Shown in pieces: positions 1-12,448 of a stretch of 64,000 nt of DNA. This stretch comes from Scenedesmus sp. ARA3 (lineage: Eukaryota; Chlorophyta; Chlorophyceae; Sphaeropleales; Scenedesmaceae). The DNA is taken from assembly GCA_004335835.1 (NCBI GenBank), contig RWJK01001640.1, forward strand, positions 1-64,000, given 5' to 3'. The notes under the pieces were generated by a model, which had not been told where the DNA came from, ran no database searches, and saw nothing but the letters and a program-made list of their open reading frames with translations. The first letter of the stretch is position 1. Each line of letters opens with the position of its first letter. The translations under genes and the position numbers were made by a program.

Positions 1-2
1 AC

Positions 3-200
3 AGGCGCATCAAGATGGGCACTCGCCTTGGCAAGCAATGGCGCCAACACAGCCATGCAGCAGGTGGTACCTGTGTAACACAACGAAACAGCGGCAGCGG
101 CAGCAGCACCAGCAATGCAGCTAAAAACGGCCGGAAGAGGCAAGGGCCCAGACTACCCAACTTCAAGCGCAAAAAACGCAAGAAAAAGAAGGGACGATAG
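3..200 (+). CDS. 3' end of an unrecognised gene with a Lys/Arg-rich tail
   Basis: The reading frame is open from the left edge to a stop at 198-200. It encodes about 65 residues rich in Gly, Ser, Asn and Lys, and ends in a strongly basic tail (FKRKKRKKKKGR). The basic tail could be a nuclear or nucleolar localisation signal or an RNA/DNA-binding end, but no domain is visible. Because the gene runs off the window, neither its start nor its family can be told. The short length and low complexity mean it could also be a chance open frame. Confidence 0.3.
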   Translation, partial: RRIKMGTRLGKQWRQHSHAAGGTCVTQRNSGSGSSTSNAAKNGRKRQGPRLPNFKRKKRKKKKGR

Positions 201-2304
201 TTACCTCCAATGCATATGGCTGGGGCTGGGGGACTTTAGGGAATGGGGTGGCAGGGGTGCTGGATGTGGTGGGCAGCAGCAGCAGCAGCGGTGATGGGTT
301 GCTGCCTGCTAGCATGGTCTCATTGTTGCGACGGCTCTACATTGTGATCACTTGGTATCATTTGATCGTGTGTTCAGCGGAAGCAGCGAGGGGAGCGTGC
401 TGGAGCCACGACAGTACAGCAGGGGGCAGAGGAGACGCCTGCTGCTCTGAAGACCTAGAGGTCTCGCAGCTCTTTTTAAGGAGGAAGTCATATGTTTTTG
501 ATGGACTGTGGATGGCAGAGCTTGTCGTAGGGGAAGGGCGGGAGTCCCGTGGCACTGTTACGCGGTGTTATGGCCCTGTCCTTTGCCCTCCGTTAATTCC
601 GCTCTCTGAAAAGAGAGCGTAGACACTTTCACTTTCACTTTCGCTGGGTCATTCATTATACATGGCTATTACATGGTTCGGCATGCTTGCTCAGCAATGC
701 TGGGCCTGGGGACAATTGGCCAGCCGCCAAACCCTAGATGACATGCCAAGATGACATGCCAAGATGAAGTACAGCGCTGTACTGCGCTGGGGGTCCAACC
801 CTAGCAGACAATACGCACATTGCAAGTCCAGTTACTTTCCTCAACTGTTGTTACGTTTATGGTGGCTTAAAGTAGCAGTTTGACGTGCACAGATGCTCAA
901 TCTGCTGATGCTCTTGAACTAAAAACATACAGGATGTAGAACGGATTGCAGCGCAGGTGCCATTCTGCAGCGCTGCTCGTTGCATTTTGAAGACGTGTGC
1001 ACATGCCTGGCTGTCCTGCACGTGCACTTCTTGCGAGCCATGTGGTGCTTGTGCTGGTTACATGCCATGCTCTGTGCACAGATGCTGTCACGTGACAGCA
1101 TCATGGTGTTCACAGCTTGCGAACTGCTCAGCAAGGATCCTGGCGCTGTAGACATCGCCTGGTGTTACAACTGCAACTGGATATGCGGGGTGCCACCAGT
1201 GGTTTCAACTTAGAAAGGTGATGGATGTGCACCATCACCCTGGCACGTGCCTGCAACCCTAAACAGGGCTGCATCTCTGCACAGGCAACTGCAGCAGCCC
1301 TGCTCTGCACACAGTCAACAACATACCAATCCAGCTAACTTGCTCAGCAGGTGTGCTGGCTATTAAGCAGCGGCAAGCTGCCACCAGCCAGTTGGGGCTG
1401 GTTGCTGGAGAAACTAGTCAATAATAAAGGAGTACTCCATCCATGCACCAGCAGTGCAGGACATCGTATATCAACGTATATCAACGTATATCAACAAGGG
1501 CCACATCCTGCATGCTGGTGCTACCCGGTGTTGAGAAGCACAGCAGAAAGTCCAAACCATCCGCCGCGAGTGCGCAGCCTATGAAATGCTGCGTGTGCTG
1601 CCAGACAAGAAGGTTGTGTCAGGGCAGTGCACAGGCAGAGTACACCCAGCCCTGCAGCGCTCCTGCAGTATCACACGAGCCCTGCACGCTGCATGAAATC
1701 AACTGCAGCACAGCATATACGCATGTGCATGCAGCATCACAAACCACGACCTGATATGCCAGCAGTCAACAAAGCGGCGTACGTTAAAGGAGACAGAGGT
1801 GCCTTAAAACTCAATCCTGTGAGGATGTCATGATCACAAAACATGCTGGGGCGGTGGGCATGCAGTCTTCACCCATCTTGCAGTGCAACAGCTGTTGTCC
1901 AATCAACTAACAGCTGTTGTGCCAACCAGCTCTGCAGCGGCACAGCAACATTATGCATCATGCTGGATTCATGCGTTTGAACTAGTCAAAGTATCTGGTC
2001 AACGCAGGTGTGGGCCCAGTACTCCATGCTGCTCGATGCACATACAGCAGCAAAACCAGACCGCACGGACAGCTGCCAGCAACTGTGCCGAAAGCAGCTG
2101 TCTTCAGTATGCACAAAAGATCGTAGTCAACATAAGCAACTGTATCAGAACACGCCACTTGCGGCATGTGTATGTGCAAACATGCACATGGGCAACGCAG
2201 AGGGCACTCATTGCTCATGGTCAAACCTTGTCCGGCCTCTTTGAATGAAATAAGGTCGGGGTCAGCTCATAAGTGTGGTGCAGCCATGCAGCCAGTGCAG
2301 CAGC
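201..2304. other. Unassigned stretch left of the secreted-protein gene
   Basis: I see no convincing coding exon here; the open frames are short, Cys/Ala/His-rich and do not join. The stretch contains a tract of three near-identical 10-bp units (TATATCAACG) around 1468-1495. It also holds the telo-box-like element at 729, which resembles the elements lying 5' of the LPAAQQ genes further right. The first 450 bp may be 3' UTR of the partial gene at the left edge. Confidence 0.4.
729..748. promoter_or_regulatory. Telo-box-like element (AAACCCTAGATGACATGCC), orphan copy
   Basis: An AAACCCTA core is followed by GATGACATGCC. The same composite element lies about 240-255 bp outside the shared N-terminal block of each of the three LPAAQQ-repeat genes (8977, 12429, 16510). 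Here no LPAAQQ-type coding sequence is found on the expected side, so this may be the remnant of a lost fourth copy or an independent promoter motif. AAACCCTA telo-boxes are known promoter elements in land plants; a role here is inferred. Confidence 0.4.
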
Positions 2305-3540
2305 CTACTTGAAGACCCTCATGCACACCCTCTGCCAAGTAGCAGCAGGCGTCGCATCCCAAATAGCGCATGTGTCACCGGGGGCAGGGCCGCTGATGGT
2401 TCCAAACTCCACGCCTCCTGCGCCGGTGCCCCTCAAGCAGATCTTTGTGCCATCACCACCGGCGCTGCCAGTCCAAGCAACGATTGCAGGACAAGTGCCG
2501 GCTGAGGCCACGTAATCCACAACATTGGTAGGGCAAGACAGCTTGTAACCTGCAGCAGTTTGCACACAACAGCAAGCGGCGCAGGTGTTAAAACCCATGC
2601 AGCAGGCATCCAGCAGGGACAGTTTTGCACTTCGGTGCAACTGCTGTTCTTCCACCTTGCTCAGCACCAGCACAGAAACAGCGTGCTGTGTAAGGATTGC
2701 AAACTACTGCTTCAGCCACTGCATTGCTTGCAGCCTGCGCAGCAGCGTGGCGCTCTCACCCCTGCGGTTGAGGGTTCCGCAGCAGCCACAGGTGACGGCT
2801 GTAACACCCTCGGCTGCGCTGTCGATCTGTGTGCCGTCAGGCTTGGCAGCTTTGCAGGTGTCATCTGTCCAGGTGCCATACACCGTGCCTTTGACTTCGA
2901 CGGAGGCGTAGGAGCAGAGTGCTGCATCCGTGCTCTGAATCGGTGCAAAGCCATAGCTGCAGCAGCAGCGTGCATGCAGAGGCAGAGGCAGAGGCAGGGC
3001 CATTGTCAGACTGGTATGAGGAGCACTCAGTTGTCCAGTCAGCACAGTAGTGTCTTCGGTTTCAAGGTCAACACACACTATAGCACTGTTGATGAAGGCA
3101 ATAGGCAAAAGCACGAGGCACCACTCTTCACCTAGGTCTGCACCTTCAGCCCAGCCTGAGCAGTACAAATGTCCGATGCACGATGGTGCAAGCAGATGAT
3201 CTCCCACCATAGTCGCCCGCAACTCCTGACAGCACCAACCATTTGGCCCCTTTGCAATGCAAATCCAGCTCAAGCAGCAGCAGAAACAGTACCTAACAAC
3301 GACAACCGACTTGCAGCAGCAGCAGCTGCGGGTCTGTGCTTACTTAGAGCAGGCAGCCTCACAAGTGCCAGCGGGTGTGGATGAAATAGATGCCCAGGCA
3401 AAGGAGTACACTGGGGTGTCAGGTGTAGGTGGGTTCTTTCTGGGCCTCCTGTTTAGTAGGGACCTGTCACTGCAGGATGCCATCACCAGCAGCAGCGCAA
3501 AGGCTGCAAAGAGCAGGGTGGGGCGGGGGCCAGCTGCCAT
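2305..3540 (-). CDS. Small secreted cysteine-rich protein, three exons
   Basis: The exons read 3540-3344, 2956-2760 and 2549-2305. All junctions are GT-AG, and the codons split at both junctions join in frame, giving 212 residues. Residues 1-25 look like a classical signal peptide (MAAGPRPTLLFAAFALLLVM, then ASCS). The mature part has about a dozen cysteines, including CGCC near the end of exon 2 and scattered single Cys afterwards, which suggests a disulfide-bonded extracellular or cell-wall protein. I do not recognise the family; it lacks a clear pherophorin signature, a catalytic motif or a transmembrane segment. The start is the only ATG that gives the signal peptide. The gene stands alone, with its own promoter somewhere to the right of 3540. 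Exon structure is fairly sure; function is unknown. Confidence 0.6.
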
Positions 3541-4988
3541 CTTGCTGTGTCACCTGCAAGGGCGAGTTCCGAGCAGCAGCAGGTGCTTTCAAAACGCAAA
3601 AACTCCACGACAGGTTGTAAATAGTAGTGAAAGACGACACATGCGCGACTGATCGCACACACAGAGATACGAGTCCGACACAGCTGGCACGGGTGACACA
3701 CGCCCCCACAAGCTGCTGACGAAATGATCGTTTCAACAGCTGCACAGCGCAGATCTCAAGTGCTGCTAACATCAATGGGCAGCGTTGGAGGTAGCGTTGC
3801 TGCTGTGACGAGGCTACCTTGCTGCGGTGCCATTTCGCCAGCAGGAAGCGCTTCTGCTGTCTACAGCCGTTGATAACAAGGTGAATCAAATGTATCATGT
3901 CTGCTGGCTTCCGGCTATGCTTCACTGCTGTGATCCCACTCTCCGAAACACTCACCTCGATATCAGCCTGTCCACTTGACTCCAGGATTCGGTGGCACGG
4001 ATCTCAAAGTGCTTGCGGAGTGCTGCAAATTATGTGAGCGCTAGTCCGTGGGTGAAACGGGTGACGACCACAGAGAAGTGCTGTCGGATGTTGTAACACC
4101 CACACGTGCACAGGCACTTGAGACGCTTACAAGTCCGCCTTCGTTGCTTCAGTTACAACTGCTCAATATGTTGGTGACAATGTGATACACCGCGCACTGT
4201 TCAGATCGTCAGACTAGGGGTAATCAGGTCGACACCAAGTGTGCCCTTTTCGGAGCTGCTGAGATGATTGGCTCTGCAACAGCTGCACCCTTGCACAAGC
4301 CAAACCTCGAATTAACAGCTGGGTAACAAGGCATTCCTGCCAAGGGTGTGCTCAACTACAGACAGCAGTACTTGTCCAGGACTTGTCAGTCAGCAATTTT
4401 CACACTAGTGTGTGGAGTACTCCAGCAGTGCTGTGTGCTGATGCAGCCCATGGAAGGAAGCAAAGCAGTATCCATCTCGCACGTGACGCACGTACTACTA
4501 CGTAGTAAGCGGCGAATACAGTGCTGCACATGCACTGCAGACGAAACGGACGAGGACAGTGCACATGCAGCGTTCACCTGACCATGCAACGTCACAGGAG
4601 CACCACATGCTGCATAGCATGTCTTTTTGCACAGCATGAGCATGTGCATACGCTTTCAGAAACCACAAACTGATTTGTTAGAAATTTGTCATTGTGCGGC
4701 CTGGTCACTAGAGATGCGCGCTTGCCAGCACAAAGGCGTGCTGGGACTGTAGACATACACTGGAACTGCACCAATCATTGGTCAGCTGCTGTGCCAACCA
4801 CCCCTGCACTGGCACAGCAGCGAGATGCCATGTGCCAAACATCAGCAGTGACGGAAGTTTCGACACTGCTGCACACATCCGAGCATCCCGCTGAGGTTGC
4901 AGTCAGAGTTCCCAACATCTGGCCACATGAGTGTCAGAGGCAACATGCTAACCATGAACTATTGCCTGGTGTTGAACAGCAGCCTGCC
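3541..4988. other. Intergenic stretch between the secreted-protein gene and LPAAQQ copy A
   Basis: This stretch lies 5' of the secreted-protein gene and 3' of LPAAQQ copy A, both on the minus strand. I found no joinable exons, RNA gene or strong repeat. It should hold the promoter of the secreted-protein gene and the 3' UTR of copy A. Confidence 0.4.
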
Positions 4989-7900
4989 TCAACGCATCAT
5001 CTGCTCCAACCGTTGCTGCAGCATCATGCCATCCTGCTTCAACGTCTGTAGGATCTGCTGCAGGCTTCCGTCGCCCAAACCCTGCATCCCACCCCCAGGC
5101 ACCGCACCACCCACCACCGCGGGTGCTGTCGTCCCGCCGTTTGAACCCTGCGCTAAGGCCCCAGGCGCCGTACCGCCCGCCGCCATGGTGCTAGAAGTAC
5201 CGTGCAAGTGCTGCGCTGCAGGAAGCCTCAGCAAGGCACTGACTCCTGCTGCTGTGTCTGCTGTCTGCAGCTGCCCAACACAGGCCAACATGCTGTTCAG
5301 TGTGTGAACATCCATCTGCTGTGCTGCTGGGAGGCTGGCCAGTGCTGCCACCTTCTGCCCTGCACCTGCTGCTGAGCAGCCCACAGCTGCCTGCATGCAG
5401 CAGCACACCTCTGGCAGCGGCAGCTGCTGCAGCACATCCTCTGGCAGCTTGATAGTCAGCAAGAGCACCAACAAGGTGCTGCCAGCGCTGCTGCTGGCAC
5501 CTGCATTGCGCAGCATATCCAGCCAGATCTGTGCAGCTACATTCGGAGGCGTGATTGCCTGCAGGACCTCCATCCAGATCTCTGCGCAGAGGCATGCCTC
5601 ATCCACGTTGAGCTCGGCTGCAGCTACCACAAGCGGCACCAGTTCATGCACCTCACAGCTGGGCTTTGCAGGAAGCGCACACAACAGTGGCGCTGCACCT
5701 GTGCTGGCTGCTCGCACAGCTGCATGCACCAGCGCGTCTATCGTGCTGCTGCTGAAGCGCTGCGCTGCAGGCAAGCTCAGCAGGCCTGCACTGCTTGATG
5801 GCCCTGCCAGGCATGCAGGCAGCCTGTGCTGCAGTGCTGCATGAACCAGGCTCGGCACCGTCCCCGCGGCCAAATGCTGCGCCCCTGGAAGCTGGCACAG
5901 CGCGCGCACACAGCCAGCACACTTGCTGCCCATGGCTGCTTGTAGCAACCAAGCCACGGGCAAGGCACTGAGCTGTTGCACTGCAGAGGATTTGCACAGC
6001 ATGCTCATGCAGCAGTGCTGCTCAGCCGCCATTACTGCCTCCAGCAGCTGTACTGTGCAGCTGCTGCTGAGCTGCTGTGCTGATGGCAGCTGAAACAGCA
6101 GCAACAGGTGCCTGCAGTTGCCACGGCTGGCAGCAGCCTGCAGCATCTGGCCTATTGCTGCGCTGTCAAGCTGCTGTGCTGCTGGAAGACCAGCAAGCAC
6201 ACGGGAGCACCACTCAAGGTTGTTCTGAGGCGCAAGCTGCAGCAGCTGTTCCATGCACGCCCAGCTGAGCTGCTGCGCTGCTGGAAGGTTCCCCAACAGC
6301 TGAAAAGACGACTGCTGGTTGTTTGCTGCTGCCTCCTGCAGGACTCGCGTTATGCCGTCACTGCTGATGTGCTGTGCTCCTGGCAGTCTGATAAACAATT
6401 CCAAAAGCAAGTCCTTTTTGGTTTGCCTGCTGTATTCCAACCCGGATTCCATCAGCTGTGCTGCTGTGTCACCATTTAGCTGCTGTGCCGCCGGCAGCTG
6501 TGCCAGCCGTCTCATGGCCTCTGGCCAAGCACGGCTATCAAGGTGCCTTGCCCTCTGCAGCAGCTGCCCCAGCATGACGGCGTTGAGCTGCTGAGCTGCT
6601 GGCATTGCAAGCACGTCCTCCAAGCAGCAGCAGGCATCATCCATGACAGCTGCCTGAAGCAAGGCAGCCAGTGCATCAATGCTCAGCTGCTGTGCTGCTG
6701 GCAACTCTCCCAACCTGAGTATCAAGTCATGGTCTTGGGTTTCTATTGCTGCTTGCAGCAGCTGCACCGCGGTGCTGCTGCTGACTTGCTGTGCTGTGGG
6801 CAGCTGCAACAGCTGCAGCGCAACATCTCTGCGGCGGCGTTCTACAGCTGCCTGCAACAGCTCTACCACACTGCTGCTGGGCACTTGGCGAGCTGCTGGC
6901 AACGTCCTGATCGCCTCCATGCAGTCAAGCGCAGCCGTGACTTTGGAGACGCGGCGGTCGATTGAATTTATAATTGCTGCCCTAAAAGCTGACTTGAGCA
7001 GCATCTGCAACACAGCGCTGCTCATCTGCTGCGCTGCCGGCAGTCGAAGCAGCTGAGGAACAAGCTCCCATTGGTTGCCTGGTACAGCATCTTCAAGCAT
7101 CTGCACCACAAACTCTGTCTCCAGCTCTTGTGCAGCTGGAAGCGCCAGCAGATGCTGTGCGCTGCTGCTGCGCTGCTGAGCACAATCCTTCAGCAGCTCT
7201 GCCACGCAGGAAGGGCTCAGCTGCTGTGCTGATGGCAGCTCCAGCAGCAGCGTCATGCTGCTGTCAAGATGCGCAGACTGCACCTGCACTCATGAAAGAC
7301 AGTGTTGCATGCAGGAAAACGTTGATGTTTGGCGCCTTAGTGCAAGACCTTGACAGACAACCAGTCTGGCAGTTCAAATAAGGTGCTGCATGCCCTTGCT
7401 TTGGACTGGTTGGCTTTGGTGAACTGCAGGTTGATACCATCACCAGGCAACCACGTTATGGCCGAAGCTGCAACGATAGCATAAGCACACACACCTGTAT
7501 ACCAACGGTCACGATGTGCTGCAATGCTTCTGAGCTGAGCTGCTGTGCAGCTGGAAACTCCAGCAGCTGCTCCAGCTGGTCCAACTGCTCTTTCTCAAGG
7601 TCCTCTTGCTGCACTGCCAAGGCCAGCACCAGCACATCCTGCAGCTGCTGTAGCAACACGTCATAGGGTGGCGTAGCAGTTGGGCCTTCTGACACACACC
7701 AACCTTCAGGCCCCTGCACATGTACATGTACATGTGCCCATCCGTATGAAAAGAGCACCACATGAGCATAGCAGTAGATGGCATTGGCAGCAAGGTAAAA
7801 CACATGGAGGGCTGCTGTCCTGCAAGCACTTCTTCGATGAGGCCAAAGCAGCCACAAGCAACATCCAAACAGTGTGTGCTGCATGTGCGCGCAACAGCGT

Positions 7901-8767
7901 CCTCTGCTTAAAACAAAGCTAGCGCATTGGCTAAATACTACAGGTTGGCTGCTGTGTGAACAAAACAAGCTGGTCAGCTGCTTACACAACTGCATGGCCA
8001 CTGGACCCCTATGCGCTAGCTTGCCATGCTGCATACCACTGTCACCCGCTGCAAAGCAAGAACTACTCCAAAGTTGTAGGCAATGGATCGCTGACATCTC
8101 CGTACACGCTTTCGTTCACTGCGCTCACCAGCATGTCCTCTGAAAACTCATCACCACAGCACAGTGCCTCAGCGACTGCAGGCATGTCGGCAGGCCGAGC
8201 CAGCCCACGAGCTCTGTAGGCCTGCATCCACACCTTGGGCTCTGACTCAAGCTCACTGCATGCAATGCCTGCTGCTGCCCTGCTGGTAACAGCCGCCCTG
8301 CTGGCAACAGCTGCCAGCAGCTGAGCAAAGGTAAACCGGGCTCCGCAGGCCACTAAGGCTTTTGCAAGCTCCAGCTTGATAGGCATGCACAGTAGTGCTG
8401 ACATTGAGTCTCGTAGGATGTGCTGCCCTGCCTTCTTCACCATCCATGCCACTTGGTCATACAAGCGTCCTGTGATGGTGGCTTCTGCTATGTACTGCTG
8501 CACTCGTCCCCGCGACGCCCAGAGGGCCCCTGGAATAGAGGTGTGGAGTCTTGTTTGTTCTGCTGCATACTTGCTGCAAGCGTCTGCCACGGCGTCCAAC
8601 ACAAGGTTGCGAGCTGTGTTGCCAATGGTGTGCTCTTCACATACGTCTGCTGCTTCCTTGCACGAGCAGCTGAAGGAGATGACCGTTTCAGCAGGTCATA
8701 GTCCTGCCAAAAGACAGACACTGCTGGCCTGCAACAGCAGCGTATTGTCACGGGGACAGCGCAACAT
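4989..8767 (-). CDS. LPAAQQ-repeat protein, copy A (open repeat exon, one nonsense codon upstream)
   Basis: Three exons are visible: exon 1 about 8767-8129, exon 2 7713-7495 and exon 3 7283-4989, all with GT-AG borders in phase 0. Exon 1 matches the conserved N-terminal block of copies B and C (LLLQASSVC, then QVAWMVKKAGQHIL, then GARFTFAQLLAAVASRAA). Exon 2 carries GWCVSEGPT and LLQQLQDVL. Exon 3 encodes 764 residues made of about 20 tandem units of roughly 35 residues. Each has a helix such as SSSTVQLLEAV, a second helix and the turn LPAAQQLSS, so an alpha-solenoid fold is likely. The C-terminus is a Gly/Pro-rich linker followed by a short coiled coil. A TGA at 8696-8698 replaces a Trp codon conserved in B and C, so the full protein cannot be read through. 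The family is unrecognised; PPR or OPR relatedness is only structural analogy. The start ATG (8767) is chosen by alignment with copy B. Confidence 0.6.
8696..8698 (-). other. In-frame nonsense codon in copy A (TGG to TGA)
   Basis: Copies B and C read Ala-Gly-Leu-Trp-Pro-Ala here; copy A reads GGA CTA TGA CCT GCT. The frame is open and conserved on both sides, so the stop is a single-base change rather than a mis-drawn exon. No ATG lies soon after it that would restore the N-terminal block. Confidence 0.7.
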
Positions 8768-9548
8768 AGCTGCGGTATCCCTTGATGTTGTGTAGGCTGC
8801 CCCTCGGGCTCTTCATGCCCGGGGTCGTCGAGCTCGTCCGGCTACTACTGCCACGGGTGCATGTGTGAACCTGGCACAGGCAGTTTGGCTACAATGTGCT
8901 GCCTTGAATCCACCAGAAAGAGCTGCTTCATGCTTGTGTATCGTTGCTGGGCTTATGGTAGAATATTACAGTCATCAAACCCTAGCTGACACGCCGTCAT
9001 TAGGTGCTGCGCTTGGGGTATGATTGTGGAGAACGGTTTGCTCGACGTGACAGCTGACATCCTTGTACCTACGGCTGTTTCGTGTCTGATGTCTTACAGC
9101 ACCAGGCACATGCACAGGCGCTCACTTCACGCTGCATCTTGCTTGAGCAGCCTGAGCCAGGCTGGAAGGTCATGCCGGCATAGGGCTGGTGCAGCAATCA
9201 ATTCAAGATGCCCGTTGCCAAATTTCAATACGTAACATGCTTAGGATTCAAAACATCAGAGTAACATGCACCTGCAGTCAAGACAATTCATAGATGACTA
9301 CTACATTGTACTGCGTGCCACGCAGCAGTGCTGAGACATCTGCAAACTGAAACACCGGCCTGCTCCAGACACCTTCTGCCAGTAAGGCTCACAGGTCGCA
9401 CATGGCCTATGTCACATAGGCTATGTGCTTGCTGCTGCATCAGCTGTCCGCAACTGCCTTGGCCACCATGCGTAACAATATACACCATTGTGGTTGGCAG
9501 CCACGAGGCTTGCCAGTGCGACCACCACGTCAATCATTTTCAAATGCC
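8768..9548. other. Spacer between copies A and B
   Basis: This holds the 5' flank of copy A, including the telo-box-like element, and the region 3' of pseudogene B. I see no further coding sequence. Confidence 0.4.
8977..8996. promoter_or_regulatory. Telo-box-like element 5' of copy A
   Basis: An AAACCCTA core followed by GCTGACACGCC lies about 240 bp upstream of the conserved LLLQAS block of copy A. Similar elements sit at matching distances in copies B and C. It is either a promoter motif or part of the duplicated flank. Confidence 0.45.
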
Positions 9549-12216
9549 TCAACGTGTTGGCTCGCAACGCCTCAACAAACAGCTCCACGACTCATTGAAA
9601 AAGCAGCCCGACCCCTCAGCTGAAGCATGCGCGGCTGCTTGCATGCAGCAGTACACCTGCGGCAGAGGCAGCTGGCAGCCCGCTGGCCAGCAAGCCCACC
9701 AGCACTGCGCTGCCACTGCCGCTGCTGTTGCTGCTGCTGGCAGAAGCGTCATCTTCATGCTGTTCTCCTGCAAGCTGCCAAGTGGTATGTGCAGGCGTGG
9801 CTGCCTGTAGCATCTCCAGCACAACTTCTGTGCAGCTGCATGGCTGCTCACCAGCATTGTGCAAAGCTGCTACCAGCAGTGCTGCGCACCGTGCCATCAC
9901 TCCAAGCATCTCAGAGCTGGGATCTGCATGAAGTCCATATACGGTGATATACTATGCATCCCGCCTGTGCTGCTGCATGCAGCATTGTGTCTATTGTGCT
10001 GCTGATGCTGAAGATTTGACCGAGTGCTGCGCTGCGGGCAAGGTCAATACGCCTACACTGGCCTACACTGGTTGATCAGCTGCTTTGCTGCTCAGTTGTT
10101 GTGCTGCTGGCAACTGCTCTAAAATGCGCAGTAAGTTGGGGTTGTTGTTCTTGTTTGCTGCATGCACCAGCTGCACCACGGCGCTGCTGCTGACTTGATG
10201 AGCTGTGGGAAGCTGCAACAGCTGCCCTATGATACGGTCATGAAGCTTGCCATCAATAACAGCTTGCAGAAGGTGCTCCACAATGCTGCTGGGTACATCG
10301 TCAGCTGCTGGATACGTCACAAGCGCCTTGATGAGCCATTCTGCGGCAGCTTCCACCATATGGTTGTTGCGCTGGCTGATTGCTTGGATTGCTTGCTCCA
10401 CAGCTAACATCATCATCTGTCCAATAACAGTGCTGCTCATCTGCTCTGCAGCTGGCAGTTTGACCAGGTCCCTTACCATCCCCGTATTGCCAAAAGCTAC
10501 AGCTGTTTGCAGCATCGTCACCAGGGTGTCTGTGTTTATCTCTTGTGCGGCTGGCAGCGCAAGCAGATGCCATACGCTTAAGCTGAAGTGCCGTACATGT
10601 GCCTGCAGCAGCTCTGCCACAGAAGCTGGGCTCAGCTGCAGGGCTGCTGGCAGGCCCAGCAGCATCCCCATGCTGTTCTCATGTTGAGACCCAACCTGCA
10701 CTCATCAGCAACAACAGCAGGACAGGACAGCATTGCTGCGTCAGTCGCTTGTATCATGGTGCCTGACAACAATTGGCGTTGGTATCATTGCCAGCTGCTA
10801 CATGCTCTCACATCATGTGGATTTCAAGGCTTGCAACCAACAATGCTGAAACTGCTGCGCATAAAACCCACCTTCTGAGCAACCTTGAGCAAGCTGTGTA
10901 GCGCATGTGCACTGATCTGCCTTGCAGCTGATGACTCCATGAGCTCTGCAAAGCTGTCCAGTGGGGACTCCTCGGGTCCATTTAAAAAGTGGCAGTTGTG
11001 TCCATCAAACTTCACAAGATTCTCGTCAAAAGTGTCACAAGAAGGCCTCCGCAGCATGACCACAGCCAGCACCAACACGTCCTGCAGCTGCTGTGGCAGC
11101 ACCTCGTTGCGCGGCGCAGGAGTTGGGTCTTCTGACGCGTACCAGCCATCAGGCCCCTGCATACACCATGCACAATAGGCAGCACACAAAACGCAGTATG
11201 TAACACCGTCCTGCAGATTGGCTGCTGTAATCTTCACCGCAACCGCAGCTTGTAGATGTACGAGCCGCTGTCGTGCCAGCACTCATGATTGAAGAGGGTA
11301 GCAGGCACACAAGACACAATTTGGGCAGTGAAGGCTCCGCCGCATGTCGTGCGGCATGCATGACAACACTGTTATCGACATTCCAGCTGCTTTCTAAATA
11401 CAGCAGCTGCCTGCTTCACGAGGGTGCCGTGCATATACACATATGCAACATGCTGTTCAGCAGCTTAAGACCTTGCACGGCCACCTGGGTGTGCATCCTG
11501 CCCATTATGCTGAACACAGTTCACACCCACTGCTATGATCGTGGCATTGAACTTCTGCTCGCGGTTTGGGCATGAAATGCTCTGCATGTGTAGCACACTG
11601 GGCTCACCAGTACGTCTTCCGTCAAATCATCGCCACAGCACAGCGCCTCTACAAGTGCAGGCATGTCCGGGGGTCAAGCCAGGCCATGCTGCCTGTAGGC
11701 CTTCATCCAGATGTGGAGCGCTGGCACACTATAGGCTGAGCCTGCTGCAGCTGTGGCAATGTCTTCCTGCAGCTTCGCAAAGGTGAAGCGAGCTCCGAAG
11801 CCTACCAGCACTGCTGCAAGGTCTGAGTGGACTGGCATGCGCAGCAAGGACTTGGCCATGACTTGGCCTTGCAGTATTTGCTGCCCTGCATGCTTGAGCA
11901 CCCACGCCACTTGATTGTGCAGGCGTTTGACAACCTTGTCTTTTGCTGCACAACGCTGGATGTGTTCTGCATGGCACCAGAATGGCATGTTTTCTACTGC
12001 TGCAAAGTCTTTGCAAGCATCTGCCACGGCGCTCTCCAGCAGACTGCGTGCTGTGTTGCCAACAACTAGCTCTCCACATACATCTGCTGCATCCTTGCAC
12101 GAGCAGCTGAAGCAGATGACCGTTGCAGCAGGCCACAGTCCCGCCAAAATGCAGACAGTGCTGGCCTGCAACAGCAGGGGGCTGTTCCGCGAACAGCCCA
12201 ACACAGCTGCAGTCAT
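9549..12216 (-). pseudogene. LPAAQQ-repeat gene, copy B (decayed)
   Basis: The order is the same as in copies A and C. Exon 1 is 12216-11608, with LLLQASTVCILAGLW and QVAWVLKHAGQQIL. Exon 2 is 11156-10872, and the repeat exon starts near 10696. It is broken in several ways. TGA at 11674-11676 replaces the Arg of the LARPxDMPA motif seen in A and C. The repeat exon stops at 10063 after about 210 residues, and most of the solenoid is deleted. The remaining C-terminal part (about 9909-9549) is out of frame with it. Near 9680, 17 bp present in copy C are missing, between two copies of a short CTGCC-type sequence, which shifts the frame. Exon 2 and the first repeats remain well conserved, so decay appears recent relative to the duplication. 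Confidence 0.75.
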
Positions 12217-12428
12217 CCGTGATGTTGTTTTCTAAGGTAACTGTGTGAAGCTCGGCCAGCTCGTTCGGCAGCTTCCCCAGCAGCCTGTCTGTCGGCAAAA
12301 CTCACTGCTGCATTGGGAGAAACTGCGCACAGAGTCCGCTACAGCTCACTGTTCTAACCATGTCTTATGTTGAGAATCGATGCGTGTTTGTACCTGCTTA
12401 ATGCTCGTATGGAGGGATACGCTGCCAC

Positions 12429-12448
12429 CGAACCCTGCATGACATGCC
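12429..12448. promoter_or_regulatory. Telo-box-like element 5' of copy B (mutated)
   Basis: GAACCCTGCATGACATGCC matches the element of copy C except in the AAACCCTA core, which is altered here. It lies about 255 bp upstream of the LLLQAS block, as in C. The broken core agrees with copy B being a pseudogene. Confidence 0.4.

Noticed and set aside
2305..3540. Calling the secreted protein a pherophorin
   Set aside because: Secreted and Cys-rich, but no hydroxyproline-type Ser/Pro rod and no recognisable pherophorin domain order.
5395..7056. Plus-strand open frames antisense to the LPAAQQ repeat exons
   Set aside because: They follow from the biased CTG/CAG codon use of the sense exon and show no family or splice structure of their own.
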